Assembly (NCBI GenBank): GCA_902362865.1 | Contig: CABIYE010000028.1 | Span: 1-44,093, forward strand | DNA: 44,093 bases | From: Clostridiaceae bacterium | Lineage (GTDB): Bacteria > Bacillota > Clostridia > Lachnospirales > Lachnospiraceae | Reading direction: 5' to 3' | Part shown: positions 8,316 through 15,191 of the stretch, piece after piece | Numbering within the stretch: position 1 is the stretch's first letter | How the letters are laid out: every line of letters begins with the position of its first letter | The notes under the pieces: model-generated | What the model was told of the DNA's origin: nothing | Database searches by the model: none | What the model saw: only the letters and a program-made list of their open reading frames with translations | Program-made: the position numbers and the translations under genes

Positions 8316-9194
8316 CTACTCTTCTACATCGAAATCACAATTTGCTGCACTGCCTGTACCATGGCACATCTCATCAAATACAAAATTGAATGATTGAATC
8401 ATTTCGTCCAAATAATAATTTCTGGCCTTCTTGTTACAAGCATACATATCACCAATAAAGCCTTCATCATTCCCCATCGCATGAACAAGGGTTTCCAGGA
8501 CCTTCATAAACTTCTTTTTTGAACAGCTTTCATACTGTCTGTTCACATATTTCTGGATATCTAACACACGAGCAGGATTATTTTCATTTTCCTCCAGAAT
8601 TCCAAACGCAAGATCCATGCCAAACTCATATCCATCAGCCTGAATTTGATCAATATCCATCTCTCCAAGCTCATCCTGATATCCTCGCTTTTCCATTGCA
8701 GTTAAAGACGTTTCATATTGATCAATATATCCCATATCCGCAATAGTTTCAAAAATATCTCTGGATGCTTTCACCATCTTATCCATAATAATTTCTCTTT
8801 CAGCCAGCGGCATATTTGCCATGATAGTATCTAATGTCATCATTGATTCTTCCTCCATCTCATTTTCATAAATATCATTGATATAAAAGTGGTTCGCCTT
8901 TCCATTGTTTGGAATGATACGCACCAGATTACCAACCTGAACCAGTTCCTGTACTGCCTGATCTACGCCATATCTAGTCGTATTCAGGTCTTTCTTCATT
9001 TCACTTTTGGGATAGATAACATACAGATCTCCGTTATGATCTACCCAACCATTCTGCACCGCAAATTTCAAACGATCCAGAAATAAGCTGTATAAAATCT
9101 TTGCTGTATTTGACAGATTTTTGTATTTTGCCATCTGAAACAGCACCTTCGGCACCTGCAGACACTCTACCGGCATATACTCCATCTTACTCAT
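8316..9194 (-). CDS. Second RepA_N-domain protein
   Basis: A 292-residue protein whose first 115 residues align by eye with the next gene's RepA_N domain (LQVPKVLFQMAKYKNLSNTAKILYSLFLDRL versus FRIPKALFTEKEFASLSTDAKLLYGILLDRI). The rest is different: an acidic helical region (about 120-215) and a C-terminal part with KKKFMKVLETLVHAMGN. It may be a regulator or co-initiator derived by duplication. ATG 9194 overlaps the end of the upstream gene by eight bases, and its ribosome binding site AAGGAGG lies inside that gene. Confidence 0.8.
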   Translation of the reverse strand: MSKMEYMPVECLQVPKVLFQMAKYKNLSNTAKILYSLFLDRLKFAVQNGWVDHNGDLYVIYPKSEMKKDLNTTRYGVDQAVQELVQVGNLVRIIPNNGKANHFYINDIYENEMEEESMMTLDTIMANMPLAEREIIMDKMVKASRDIFETIADMGYIDQYETSLTAMEKRGYQDELGEMDIDQIQADGYEFGMDLAFGILEENENNPARVLDIQKYVNRQYESCSKKKFMKVLETLVHAMGNDEGFIGDMYACNKKARNYYLDEMIQSFNFVFDEMCHGTGSAANCDFDVEE

Positions 9195-9579
9195 TCATTG
9201 TTTCCTCCTTCTGTTTGTACAGCACTTCGGCTGAATTAATATTAATTTCCAGCATCCCTACAAATACCTGATAGTACAGCAGGCATATCTGTTCATCCTC
9301 TCTTGCCAGATACAATCCTTCCAGTTCATTGGACGGATGTTTCATTCCGTATACTGCCTGACAGATATCATGGATTTTCTCACATTCCACACTTCTAAGA
9401 TGCAGCTCCAAGGTGTGGTTAAATCTCTGCCAGTCCTCCAGTTTCTGATTTACTGACATCATGCACCGGAACAGTTCCGCTGCTTCACATGCTGCTGACA
9501 GCACTACATTTTTGTTATTGATACTTCCATCGGCATTCTTCATATGCCCTACCATATACGCCTGATCTACTGAAACCAT
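9187..9579 (-). CDS. Hypothetical ICE protein (130 residues)
   Basis: I do not recognise this family. The protein is soluble, helical and rich in Glu and Cys (CEAAELFRCMM, VECEKIHDICQ), with no visible membrane segment or nucleotide-binding motif. It lies between ssb and the second RepA_N gene, with which it overlaps by eight bases, so a role in element maintenance or replication is the simplest guess. ATG 9579 follows GAGGAGGATAAAAG. Confidence 0.75.
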   Translation of the reverse strand: MVSVDQAYMVGHMKNADGSINNKNVVLSAACEAAELFRCMMSVNQKLEDWQRFNHTLELHLRSVECEKIHDICQAVYGMKHPSNELEGLYLAREDEQICLLYYQVFVGMLEININSAEVLYKQKEETMNE

Positions 9580-9592
9580 CTTTTATCCTCCT

Positions 9593-9991
9593 CTATCTAA
9601 ACGGCATTTCTTCTTCCATGCCCTCTGGGATCTCTAAGAACCCTTCCGCATCTTCTGGAAACGGTGGTCTGTCAACCATTTTTGCACCTGCGAATTCAAT
9701 CCGGTTTGCATACACTTCGGTGGTATAAATCTTTTTCCCGGTATCCTTATCTTCATAATTACCTGTGACAATCTCGCCTTCCACCATGACCTTCGTGCCC
9801 TGCATCAGATAATCTCTGACAAATTCTGCTTTCTTTGCAAAAGCCTTTACCGGAATGAAACTGACTTCATCGGAATAATTTCTTCTGACTGCCAGAACAA
9901 ACTTGGCAATCTTATGAAGTCCTTTTTCATTCTCCACTTCGTTGTATCCGGGATTTCTTACCAATCGCCCGGAAATAACTGTTGTATTCAT
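9593..9991 (-). CDS. ssb: Single-stranded DNA-binding protein
   Basis: A 132-residue protein with an OB-fold of the Ssb type: MNTTVISGRLVRNPGYNEV at the N-terminus, KFVLAVRRNY near residue 32, and VEGEIVTGNYEDKDTGKKIYTTEVYANRIEF in the middle. The C-terminus ends EEEMPFR, which lacks the exact DDDIPF tip used by housekeeping Ssb to recruit partners but keeps the acidic-Met-Pro-Phe pattern. ICE-encoded Ssb proteins protect the transferred strand during conjugation. ATG 9991 follows AGGAGGGTTAAGCCA. Confidence 0.92.
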   Translation of the reverse strand: MNTTVISGRLVRNPGYNEVENEKGLHKIAKFVLAVRRNYSDEVSFIPVKAFAKKAEFVRDYLMQGTKVMVEGEIVTGNYEDKDTGKKIYTTEVYANRIEFAGAKMVDRPPFPEDAEGFLEIPEGMEEEMPFR

Positions 9992-10004
9992 TGGCTTAAC
10001 CCTC

Positions 10005-10403
10005 CTATGCTTTCATTGATTTGTAACAGATGCCGATACATGGTCCACATTTTCCATAGGCACATCCGTAACATTCATCTTTTTCCAACTCTTCTTGCTT
10101 CATTTCATCGGCAAACATTCCTAACAGTGTTGTATAAATCTTTTTCATTGCAAGGAACTTTTCTTCTGCTTTTTCCATCTTCTCTTTGTAAAATGGGATC
10201 AGTTCACGAAGAACTGGATGGAAACGTTCATTTTCATCATCCCAGGCACAGGTTTTCATCATACAACGTGGCTGTTTCTCATAATTGCCCAGATAATACG
10301 GGCAGAACGTACAGCCTCTTTCTTTAACAATTTCCACCGGAATTACTGGCATCTGACTTTTGATTTCCTTTGTTACATGCTTACTTTCAATTCGCTCTCT
10401 CAT
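10005..10403 (-). CDS. Cysteine-rich ICE protein, function unknown
   Basis: A protein of about 132 residues starting MRERIESKHVTKE. The ATG 10403 is preferred because TTGGAGG lies nine bases before it; a longer frame to 10472 would run through a transcription terminator. It holds three Cys groups: CTFCPY, CMMKTC, and a C-terminal CYGCAYGKCGPCIGICY. This spacing suggests zinc or iron-sulfur binding. I cannot assign a family. It is separated from the upstream gene by a strong terminator, so it probably has its own promoter. Confidence 0.75.
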   Translation of the reverse strand: MRERIESKHVTKEIKSQMPVIPVEIVKERGCTFCPYYLGNYEKQPRCMMKTCAWDDENERFHPVLRELIPFYKEKMEKAEEKFLAMKKIYTTLLGMFADEMKQEELEKDECYGCAYGKCGPCIGICYKSMKA

Positions 10404-10470
10404 CTTAAAAATCCTCCAAGAATATATATTTGCAAAAGGGACTTCCCCTGAATTGCCTGGTTTTAAGCAC

Positions 10471-10519
10471 AAAAAAAAGAGGCAGACTTACGATTTTTGT
10501 TTTCGCAAGCCTGCCTCTT
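10471..10519 (-). terminator. Intrinsic terminator after the small membrane protein gene
   Basis: On the minus strand a 17-bp stem with two G.U or mismatched positions (arms 10503-10519 and 10477-10493) is followed by a run of eight T (10478-10471). It lies 15 bases after the stop codon at 10534 and splits the ICE transcript into an upstream partition part and a downstream part. Confidence 0.85.
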
Positions 10520-10533
10520 ATCAATCTAATATT

Positions 10534-10845
10534 CTATTTTCCAATGACATACCGTATAAACACGTATATCGCTCTAATCACATACACTGGAATCATGATA
10601 CTTCCAATCAATGCTCCAATGATGACACTTAATGCAGCCATCCCAAGTGTTGCTGTGGTATCCATTCCTCTCGGAATCAAAATCAACCGCATTTTATGTA
10701 TTCCAAATGGAAGTCCGGCAATAAATACCCACCAGAACCAATCCGTCTGTCCACTGACCTTCATAATTGTTTTTGTCATCCAAAACCAGAATACCATAAA
10801 TGCCAGTGGCAGAATCGATTTTTTAATTACATCTTCAATCGTCAT
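10534..10845 (-). CDS. Small ICE membrane protein
   Basis: A 103-residue protein starting MTIEDVIKKSILPLAFMVFWFWMTK. It has two to three hydrophobic segments (about 10-24, 35-47 and 65-95), ending VFIRYVIGK. The frame is open upstream to 10989, but that part lies on top of a better-supported small gene in another frame. ATG 10845 has GGGAG seven bases upstream and overlaps that gene's stop. It resembles a small membrane protein found in CTn elements (possibly DUF6050); the function is unknown. Confidence 0.75.
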   Translation of the reverse strand: MTIEDVIKKSILPLAFMVFWFWMTKTIMKVSGQTDWFWWVFIAGLPFGIHKMRLILIPRGMDTTATLGMAALSVIIGALIGSIMIPVYVIRAIYVFIRYVIGK

Positions 10846-11002
10846 CTTTTTTCTCCCTCTGTCTGATTCCTTCCGCCACCTCCCGATTAAGGTTTGCCAG
10901 TATTTCTCTAACCACAGGAGAATCCAATCGAAAGGTTTCCAGATCTTTCTCCGTAAGCTCCCTTCCGTTCGCATCATATCTTCGTACAATTTTTAAAGCC
11001 AT
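10835..11002 (-). CDS. Small ICE ORF, 55 residues
   Basis: A 55-residue protein (MALKIVRRYDANGRELTEKD at its start, ending EKKDDD) is encoded in a frame not used by its neighbours. Support comes from a good ribosome binding site (AGGAAGGAAG before ATG 11002), a stop overlapping the next ATG by 11 bases, and a position in a tightly packed operon. The composition is charged and helical, with no membrane segment. No family is recognised. Confidence 0.65.
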   Translation of the reverse strand: MALKIVRRYDANGRELTEKDLETFRLDSPVVREILANLNREVAEGIRQREKKDDD

Positions 11003-11006
11003 ACTT

Positions 11007-11141
11007 TCACTTCCTTCCTGCTGATAATCCTAATGTTTTCAACAAATGTTTAAACTTCTCTCTTTTTATCCGTTTAACACGTATCTTTTCTATCTTTTTC
11101 AGATAGACTTGTATTCTACTTGCCATATCTTCATTGCTCAT
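11007..11141 (-). CDS. Small basic ICE ORF, 44 residues
   Basis: A 44-residue, strongly basic peptide (MSNEDMASRIQVYLKKIEKI at its start, ending LSAGRK). The ATG at 11141 overlaps the parB stop in an ATGA arrangement, and GAGAGGG lies just upstream. The gene ends four bases before the next small ORF, so both are probably translated from the par transcript. The charge pattern would suit nucleic acid binding, but this is a guess. Confidence 0.65.
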   Translation of the reverse strand: MSNEDMASRIQVYLKKIEKIRVKRIKREKFKHLLKTLGLSAGRK

Positions 11142-12043
11142 TCTTTACCCTCTCTTTCTGCCCACGATGCCAGAAGCATAAATATAATTTCTTCCATCTG
11201 AGTCTTTGTATATGTATCTGGAAAATATTGTTTCAATTTCTTCGCCGTAATCTGCACCTGAACTTTTTCAGTACTTTCATTCATGCAAATCTGGTCAATT
11301 TCTGAATACGTCAACATCCGCTCTTTTGAAATCTGCTTCAATTCCTTTGCCTGCTTCATGGAAGGTACCATATTGTGATTATGCATATACTGAAGTAATA
11401 TCTGCTGCTCTTCAGTTCTCAAATAAGAAACTTCAACAGCTGTATTAAAGGGAAGCTTCTTCTCGTCTGCCAATTCTAAAAACTCTGCGATCAACTCTGT
11501 CAGATGAATATATCGAAGAATTTGTCTGGAACTATCTCCTGTATTCTGACTGACTTCTTCCGCCGCCAACTTCTTGCCAACTTGGCAAGAAGTTAAATCA
11601 GACCGTTTCCCCTGACGCTTTAACGCCTCATATTTCATTTTATAAGCGAATGCCTTTTCGCTGATCAGTAGTTCTTCTCGCTGAATGTTGGAATCTACCA
11701 TGATCACCGTCGCTTCATCATCTGTAAGATCTTTGATGATAACCGGCATTTTCTCTAATCCTGCAAGTTCACATGCTCGTTTTCGCCGATGACCAGCTAC
11801 AATCTCATAACCACCGGACTCTCTCAACCGCACAATACCGGGAACCAACACGCCATACTGTGTAATGCTATCTGATAATTCTTCCATTTTCTTATCATCT
11901 TTTACTTGAAATGGGTGATTCGGAAATGGATGAAGGCTTCCTATTGCTATCTCACTAATTTCATTGGTCGTCTCTTCATTTGTTCCAAACAACGCATCAA
12001 GTGGCTGTAAGGAAATGGGAGTTACTCTTTTTTTAGATGGCAT
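11138..12043 (-). CDS. parB: ParB/RepB/Spo0J-family partition protein
   Basis: A 301-residue protein with the ParB N-terminal domain. It contains IAIGSLHPFPNHPFQVKDDKKMEELSDSI, followed by the CTP-binding motifs GYEIVAGHRRKRA (about 108-120) and MVDSNIQREEL (about 145). An HTH region follows (about 165-230), including AAEEVSQNTGDSSRQILRYIHL. It binds parS sites and, with ParA, stabilises the excised circle of the element. ATG 12043 lies inside the end of parA and follows GGAGGTGCTGAAAG. No parS site could be identified by eye. Confidence 0.92.
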   Translation of the reverse strand: MPSKKRVTPISLQPLDALFGTNEETTNEISEIAIGSLHPFPNHPFQVKDDKKMEELSDSITQYGVLVPGIVRLRESGGYEIVAGHRRKRACELAGLEKMPVIIKDLTDDEATVIMVDSNIQREELLISEKAFAYKMKYEALKRQGKRSDLTSCQVGKKLAAEEVSQNTGDSSRQILRYIHLTELIAEFLELADEKKLPFNTAVEVSYLRTEEQQILLQYMHNHNMVPSMKQAKELKQISKERMLTYSEIDQICMNESTEKVQVQITAKKLKQYFPDTYTKTQMEEIIFMLLASWAEREGKE

Positions 12044-12818
12044 CTTTCAGCACCTCCTCCGTCACTCTTCGATAGGCTTCTGTAGCTTTGCCTTTAGGAT
12101 CATAAGAGAAAATACTCTGTCCTTCTCTGACTGCTTCCTTCATTCTTACAGAAAATGGAATATAATTATCAAAAATATGAATTTGACTTCCATATACATT
12201 TCTAAGAAGTTCCATATTATTTCTGGCATCATTTGTATGAGCATCGACCATCGTGAACAGAATCCCACCGACCTGCAGCTTCGGATTAATCTGCTTACGA
12301 ACCTTACCGATCGTTTTTAACAACTGCTGCAATCCTTTGATTGGCAGGTAGGACGCTTCAACTGGAATGAGGACTTCATCTGATGCAGCCAGCGCATTGA
12401 TCGTAATCATTCCCAATGATGGCATACAATCAATGATGACTGCATCATATTGATCCTTGATACCATACAAAATCTGTTTCAATACATATTCCCTGCTCAT
12501 TGCATTTACCAACTGTACTTCCGTACCTGCCAGTCCAATATTAGAACAGATAATGTCTATTCCCTCTGCCTGATGTCTGATATAACAGTCTGAAGGAATA
12601 TCTTCATCTTTCATTACTGCATCCATAAGAGTTGTAAGTGTTTCATTACTGTCATCACAATCACGATATCCAAATCCTGCGGATACATCAGACTGTGGAT
12701 CTGCATCTACGATTAACACTTTCATATTCTTTTGTGCCAATCCTACTGCTAAATTAGCTGTACATGCGGATTTTCCCGTTCCCCCTTTTTGGTTTACAAT
12801 AGAAATAATTCTAGTCAT
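12033..12818 (-). CDS. parA: ParA-family partition ATPase
   Basis: A protein of about 261 residues starting MTRIISIVNQKGGTGKSACT. It has the deviant Walker A KGGTGKS of ParA/MinD ATPases (residues 10-16), the switch segment DADPQSDVSAGFG (about 40-52) and Walker B VIIDCMPSLG (about 125). It forms ATP-dependent complexes on the nucleoid that position the element with ParB. ATG 12818 follows AAAGGTGATGAAAA; an upstream TTG at 12836 is in frame but has no ribosome binding site. It is the first gene of the ICE operon. Confidence 0.95.
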   Translation of the reverse strand: MTRIISIVNQKGGTGKSACTANLAVGLAQKNMKVLIVDADPQSDVSAGFGYRDCDDSNETLTTLMDAVMKDEDIPSDCYIRHQAEGIDIICSNIGLAGTEVQLVNAMSREYVLKQILYGIKDQYDAVIIDCMPSLGMITINALAASDEVLIPVEASYLPIKGLQQLLKTIGKVRKQINPKLQVGGILFTMVDAHTNDARNNMELLRNVYGSQIHIFDNYIPFSVRMKEAVREGQSIFSYDPKGKATEAYRRVTEEVLKDAI

Positions 12819-12839
12819 TTTTTCATCACCTTTCAATCA

Positions 12840-12895
12840 ATAAAAATGACCGAATCAGCTAAACAGATTTTCATCCATCACGAGCTAATTCGGTC
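12840..12895 (-). terminator. Hairpin upstream of parA (terminator or attenuator)
   Basis: Arms 12848-12860 and 12883-12895 pair over 13 bp; the single C.A mismatch on the plus strand is a G.U pair on the minus strand, which favours a minus-strand RNA. On that strand the stem is followed by ATTTTTATTG, 20 bases before the parA start. It may end transcription coming from the integrase remnant or act as an attenuator of the par operon. A second small palindrome (TATCAC, GTGATA) lies near 12922-12940. Confidence 0.5.
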
Positions 12896-13014
12896 CTGTT
12901 TTTCGCTATTAAATTGTAATATCACCACTTTCGTGATACAGTAAAAGCATCTCAGATAAAAGCGGAAATTTTCTTTCATCTGAATAAGGTTTTTATAAAA
13001 GATAGGCCTTTCCT

Positions 13015-13731
13015 TCATAAATTTGTTGATTCGTTGCAAGTTTTTTCAGGACCAAATCGACTCAACCCCTTGTATTTACTGGGTTTCCGTTGATTTAGTC
13101 TTATTTTATCATCATCATCGCCCTCTCGGATACCGCACCAGTAAAGCATTTCAAACGCATAAAAGGAAACAGGCTTGTCCATCATCTCAAAAGAGAATTT
13201 CTTGTATTCTTCCTTTGTCCAGAACAGCATTTCCTTGTGTTCCTCACGTCCCATATTTCCCACCTTTGCCGCAGGATTGGAACGCAGTTCATAGTAGCGG
13301 ACAGCGTGATTGAAAATGGCGGACAACTGATTGTGCAGCGTTTTCAGATACGTCTGTGAATAAGGCTTTTTCTTCTCATCACGATAGGCAAGCATTTCAT
13401 TCTGCCAAGTAATAATCTCCTTTGTGGAAATCTCGCTGATTTTCAGTTTCCCGAAATACGGAAGTATCTTTGTGCGTATGATATGCTCTTTGGTAAGCCA
13501 CGTGTTTTCCTTCAAACGGTTCTTCACATCATTGATATAAAGCTCCGTAAAGGCTTCAAAACTCATATCAAGGTCTGAAGAAGTCTGCAATTTGAACATT
13601 CTTTCCCATTCCTGTGCTTCTCGTTTGGTAGCAAAGCCACGCTTGCATTTCTGCTTGCGTTCCCCTTTCCAGTTCACATACCTTGCCATCACATACCAAG
13701 TACCGTTATCTTCATTCTTAAATACCGGCAT
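13015..13731 (-). pseudogene. Truncated tyrosine integrase (Tn916/CTn type)
   Basis: The first 205 or so residues are a typical ICE integrase. There is an AP2-like arm-binding domain (MPVFKNEDNGTWYVMARYVNWKGERKQKCK), a core-binding SAM-like domain (about 60-160) and the start of the catalytic domain up to EMLYWCGIREG. The family continues with E-L and about 180 more residues carrying H-x-x-R, H and the nucleophilic Tyr. Here the frame instead runs into GDDDDKIRLNQRKPSKYKG and stops at 13015. The break is at about 13113-13117, directly after the first catalytic Arg. No recombinase activity is expected. The start codon is two bases past the stop of the excisionase-like gene. Confidence 0.9.
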
Positions 13732-13920
13732 TTACATTTCCCCCTTTCCTGCTCCGTAGAGCCTTTCGTAAAAATACTGGCGATTTACACGCCCTGCAAT
13801 CGTAATAAAGCCCTTTGCTTTCAATTCCTCATTTAATTGTCTGATGAGTTTATATGCATAAGGTTTTGATACGTTTAGTTCCTGAGCCACATCTTCGGCT
13901 CGGATAAATCTGTTTTCCAT
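13732..13920 (-). CDS. Excisionase-like HTH protein
   Basis: A 62-residue protein, MENRFIRAEDVAQELNVSKPYAYKLIRQLN at its start, with an HTH of the kind seen in small ICE excisionase or control proteins. The rest (about 35-62) is basic and ends YGAGKGEM. Its TAA stop is directly followed by the integrase ATG, the usual xis-int arrangement. ATG 13920 follows AAAGGAAG. Intact, but its partner integrase is truncated. Confidence 0.8.
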   Translation of the reverse strand: MENRFIRAEDVAQELNVSKPYAYKLIRQLNEELKAKGFITIAGRVNRQYFYERLYGAGKGEM

Positions 13921-14228
13921 ATCCTTTTTCTTCCTTTCTTAAAATAATTTTTTGCTTGCCGCTTTCTCCGTGTTAAAGTTCCAACAGGCACTCCTGCTTG
14001 TCGGCAGGCGCTGTGCTGTCCCAATGCACCGCAGTACATCAGGCGCTCGCTCGTATAGGGGTTCCCGAAAAGTCGGAGACTTTTGGGGAAGAGGAGGAGC
14101 AGTGCAGCGAATGAGCTTTTGTGCTTGCACACAAGCGAACGATACGGAACTTGCTCCGACGAGGTCTTGGCGGTTTGGCTTTTCGGACGGTCATTCAGTT
14201 GTCGCATTAAGCATATTTGTTTAATTCG
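13921..14228 (-). other. GC-rich structured leader of the xis-int transcript
   Basis: About 300 bases between the minus-strand promoter (14235-14263) and the excisionase-like start. They are clearly richer in GC than their surroundings. Several hairpins are visible, including 14053-14077 (11-bp arms around GGA, one mismatch) and GCTTG-CACA-CAAGC near 14122-14136. A 110-codon frame (14207 down to 13875) is open here, but it has no ribosome binding site, runs into xis in another frame and shows no recognisable domain. I favour an untranslated regulatory RNA or attenuator, with a small protein as the alternative. Confidence 0.5.
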
Positions 14229-14332
14229 TAATTTATTTTACTAAACATATTTGCTATTGTCAAGTGGTTGCAAAGAAAATATTAAACATTTTTGTTTCGG
14301 TTTTTCTTGACTTCCACTAAACATTTCTGCTA
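14208..14332. repeat. Four operator-like repeats of the XRE regulator
   Basis: A 15-bp motif close to TAAACATWTYTGYTA occurs four times in the same orientation: 14208-14222, 14242-14256, 14283-14297 and 14318-14332. Copies two and four lie exactly in the -35/-10 spacers of the minus- and plus-strand promoters. This is what is expected of binding sites for the adjacent XRE protein, controlling both directions. Binding is inferred. Confidence 0.75.
14235..14263 (-). promoter_or_regulatory. Promoter toward xis and int
   Basis: On the minus strand TTGACA (14258-14263) is followed after 17 bases by TAAAAT (14235-14240), an almost ideal vegetative promoter. Its spacer holds one operator-like repeat. 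Transcription would start near 14228 and read the GC-rich leader, the excisionase-like gene and the integrase remnant. Confidence 0.8.
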
Positions 14333-14336
14333 TACT
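14307..14336 (+). promoter_or_regulatory. Promoter of the XRE regulator gene
   Basis: TTGACT (14307-14312), an 18-base spacer and TATACT (14331-14336) lie 33 bases upstream of the regulator's ATG. The spacer and -10 overlap an operator-like repeat, which suggests autoregulation. Confidence 0.8.
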
Positions 14337-14368
14337 TATTTCACTAAATATAAAAGGAGCGTATCATT

Positions 14369-14899
14369 ATGGCTATCAGCGAAAGAATACATTTTTTCAG
14401 ACTAATGCGTGGTATGACACAAAAGTATCTCGGTACAGCAATCGGTTTTCCAGAAAAGAGTGCTGATGTGCGTTTGGCACAGTACGAAACTGGTACACGC
14501 AAACCGAAAGCAGACCTTACAAATGCATTGGCACAGGTGCTTGATGTTTCTCCACAGGCTCTTGATGTTCCTGACATAGACAGCTATATCGGTCTTATGC
14601 ACACTCTGTTTACCCTTGAAGATATTTACGGTCTTACTGTCAGTGAAGCAGACGGAGAGGTATGCTTAAAGGTCAACAAGGACAAAGGCAGAGAAGCATA
14701 TGAACTCCTCAAAATGCTGTATGCTTGGAAAGAACAGGCAGACAAGCTATCTTCCGAAGAAATCAACAGAGAAGAATACGATAACTGGCGTTACCATTAT
14801 CCAGAGTTCGACACCACACAGCGTTGGGCAAAAGTTCCATCACAGGAATTAAGTGACGCTCTCGTGGAAGCATTCAAAGACCACTTGAAAGATAAATAA
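14369..14899 (+). CDS. XRE-family transcriptional regulator
   Basis: A 176-residue protein with an N-terminal Cro/CI-type HTH (about residues 5-65: IHFFRLMRGMTQKYLGTAIGFPEKSADVRLAQYETGTRKPKADLTNALAQVLDVS). The C-terminal domain (about 70-176) is acidic and helical and has no protease or DNA-binding signature. Such proteins are found at the integrase end of Firmicutes ICEs and control xis-int expression. It faces away from xis-int, and shared operator repeats lie between them. AAGGAG lies nine bases before the ATG. Its gene converges on guaA across a bidirectional terminator. Confidence 0.9.
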   Translation: MAISERIHFFRLMRGMTQKYLGTAIGFPEKSADVRLAQYETGTRKPKADLTNALAQVLDVSPQALDVPDIDSYIGLMHTLFTLEDIYGLTVSEADGEVCLKVNKDKGREAYELLKMLYAWKEQADKLSSEEINREEYDNWRYHYPEFDTTQRWAKVPSQELSDALVEAFKDHLKDK

Positions 14900-14951
14900 G
14901 CACCTACAGGACCTGCCACTGGCAGCTCCCTACAGATGCTTTGGCAACGAC

Positions 14952-14996
14952 AAAAAAGCCCTTAACTATGGTTATTAACCACAGCTAAGGGCTTAG
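14952..14996. terminator. Bidirectional terminator between the XRE gene and guaA
   Basis: Arms 14956-14964 and 14986-14994 form a perfect 9-bp stem (AAGCCCTTA/TAAGGGCTT) that extends inward. On the minus strand it is followed by six T, which suits the end of the guaA transcript; on the plus strand the T-run is weaker. The rest of the interval 14997-15191 shows no gene, hairpin or repeat that I can support. Confidence 0.8.
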
Positions 14997-15191
14997 TTTA
15001 TAATATGGAATTTGTTCAGAGCCAAGCTCCGAACTTTAGTCTGCAAGCCACCTGTTAATTGTTCCGTTACCCATAAACCACTGGATAACAAGAATAATGG
15101 CACTTGCTATGACTGTTATCAATTTGTTATCAAAAGACTAATCGAAATCGCTGAAACCCGCATAAACACTGGCTTTTTTAAGCAACTCGAT

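Larger units (their letters stand above)
1..13117. mobile_element. Arm of a Tn1549/CTn-type integrative conjugative element (partial)
   Basis: A continuous minus-strand block of plasmid-like partition, replication and type IV secretion genes (ParA, ParB, Ssb, two RepA_N proteins, DnaC-like ATPase, PcfB, VirD4, Maff2, VirB6, PrgI, VirB4) has the gene order typical of C. difficile CTn and Tn1549-like elements. The element continues beyond base 1, so the relaxase, cargo and its own recombinase are not visible. The right edge is placed between the parA start (12818) and the point near 13117 where an unrelated integrase gene is cut off. The exact boundary is inferred, not seen. Confidence 0.85.

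Noticed and set aside
10845..10989. N-terminal extension of the small membrane protein to 10989
   Set aside because: A 55-residue frame with a better ribosome binding site covers the same DNA, and the extension has no family resemblance.
13875..14207. 110-codon frame in the leader before xis as a real protein
   Set aside because: No ribosome binding site, overlap with xis in another frame, and a composition explained by GC-rich hairpins; kept only as an alternative.
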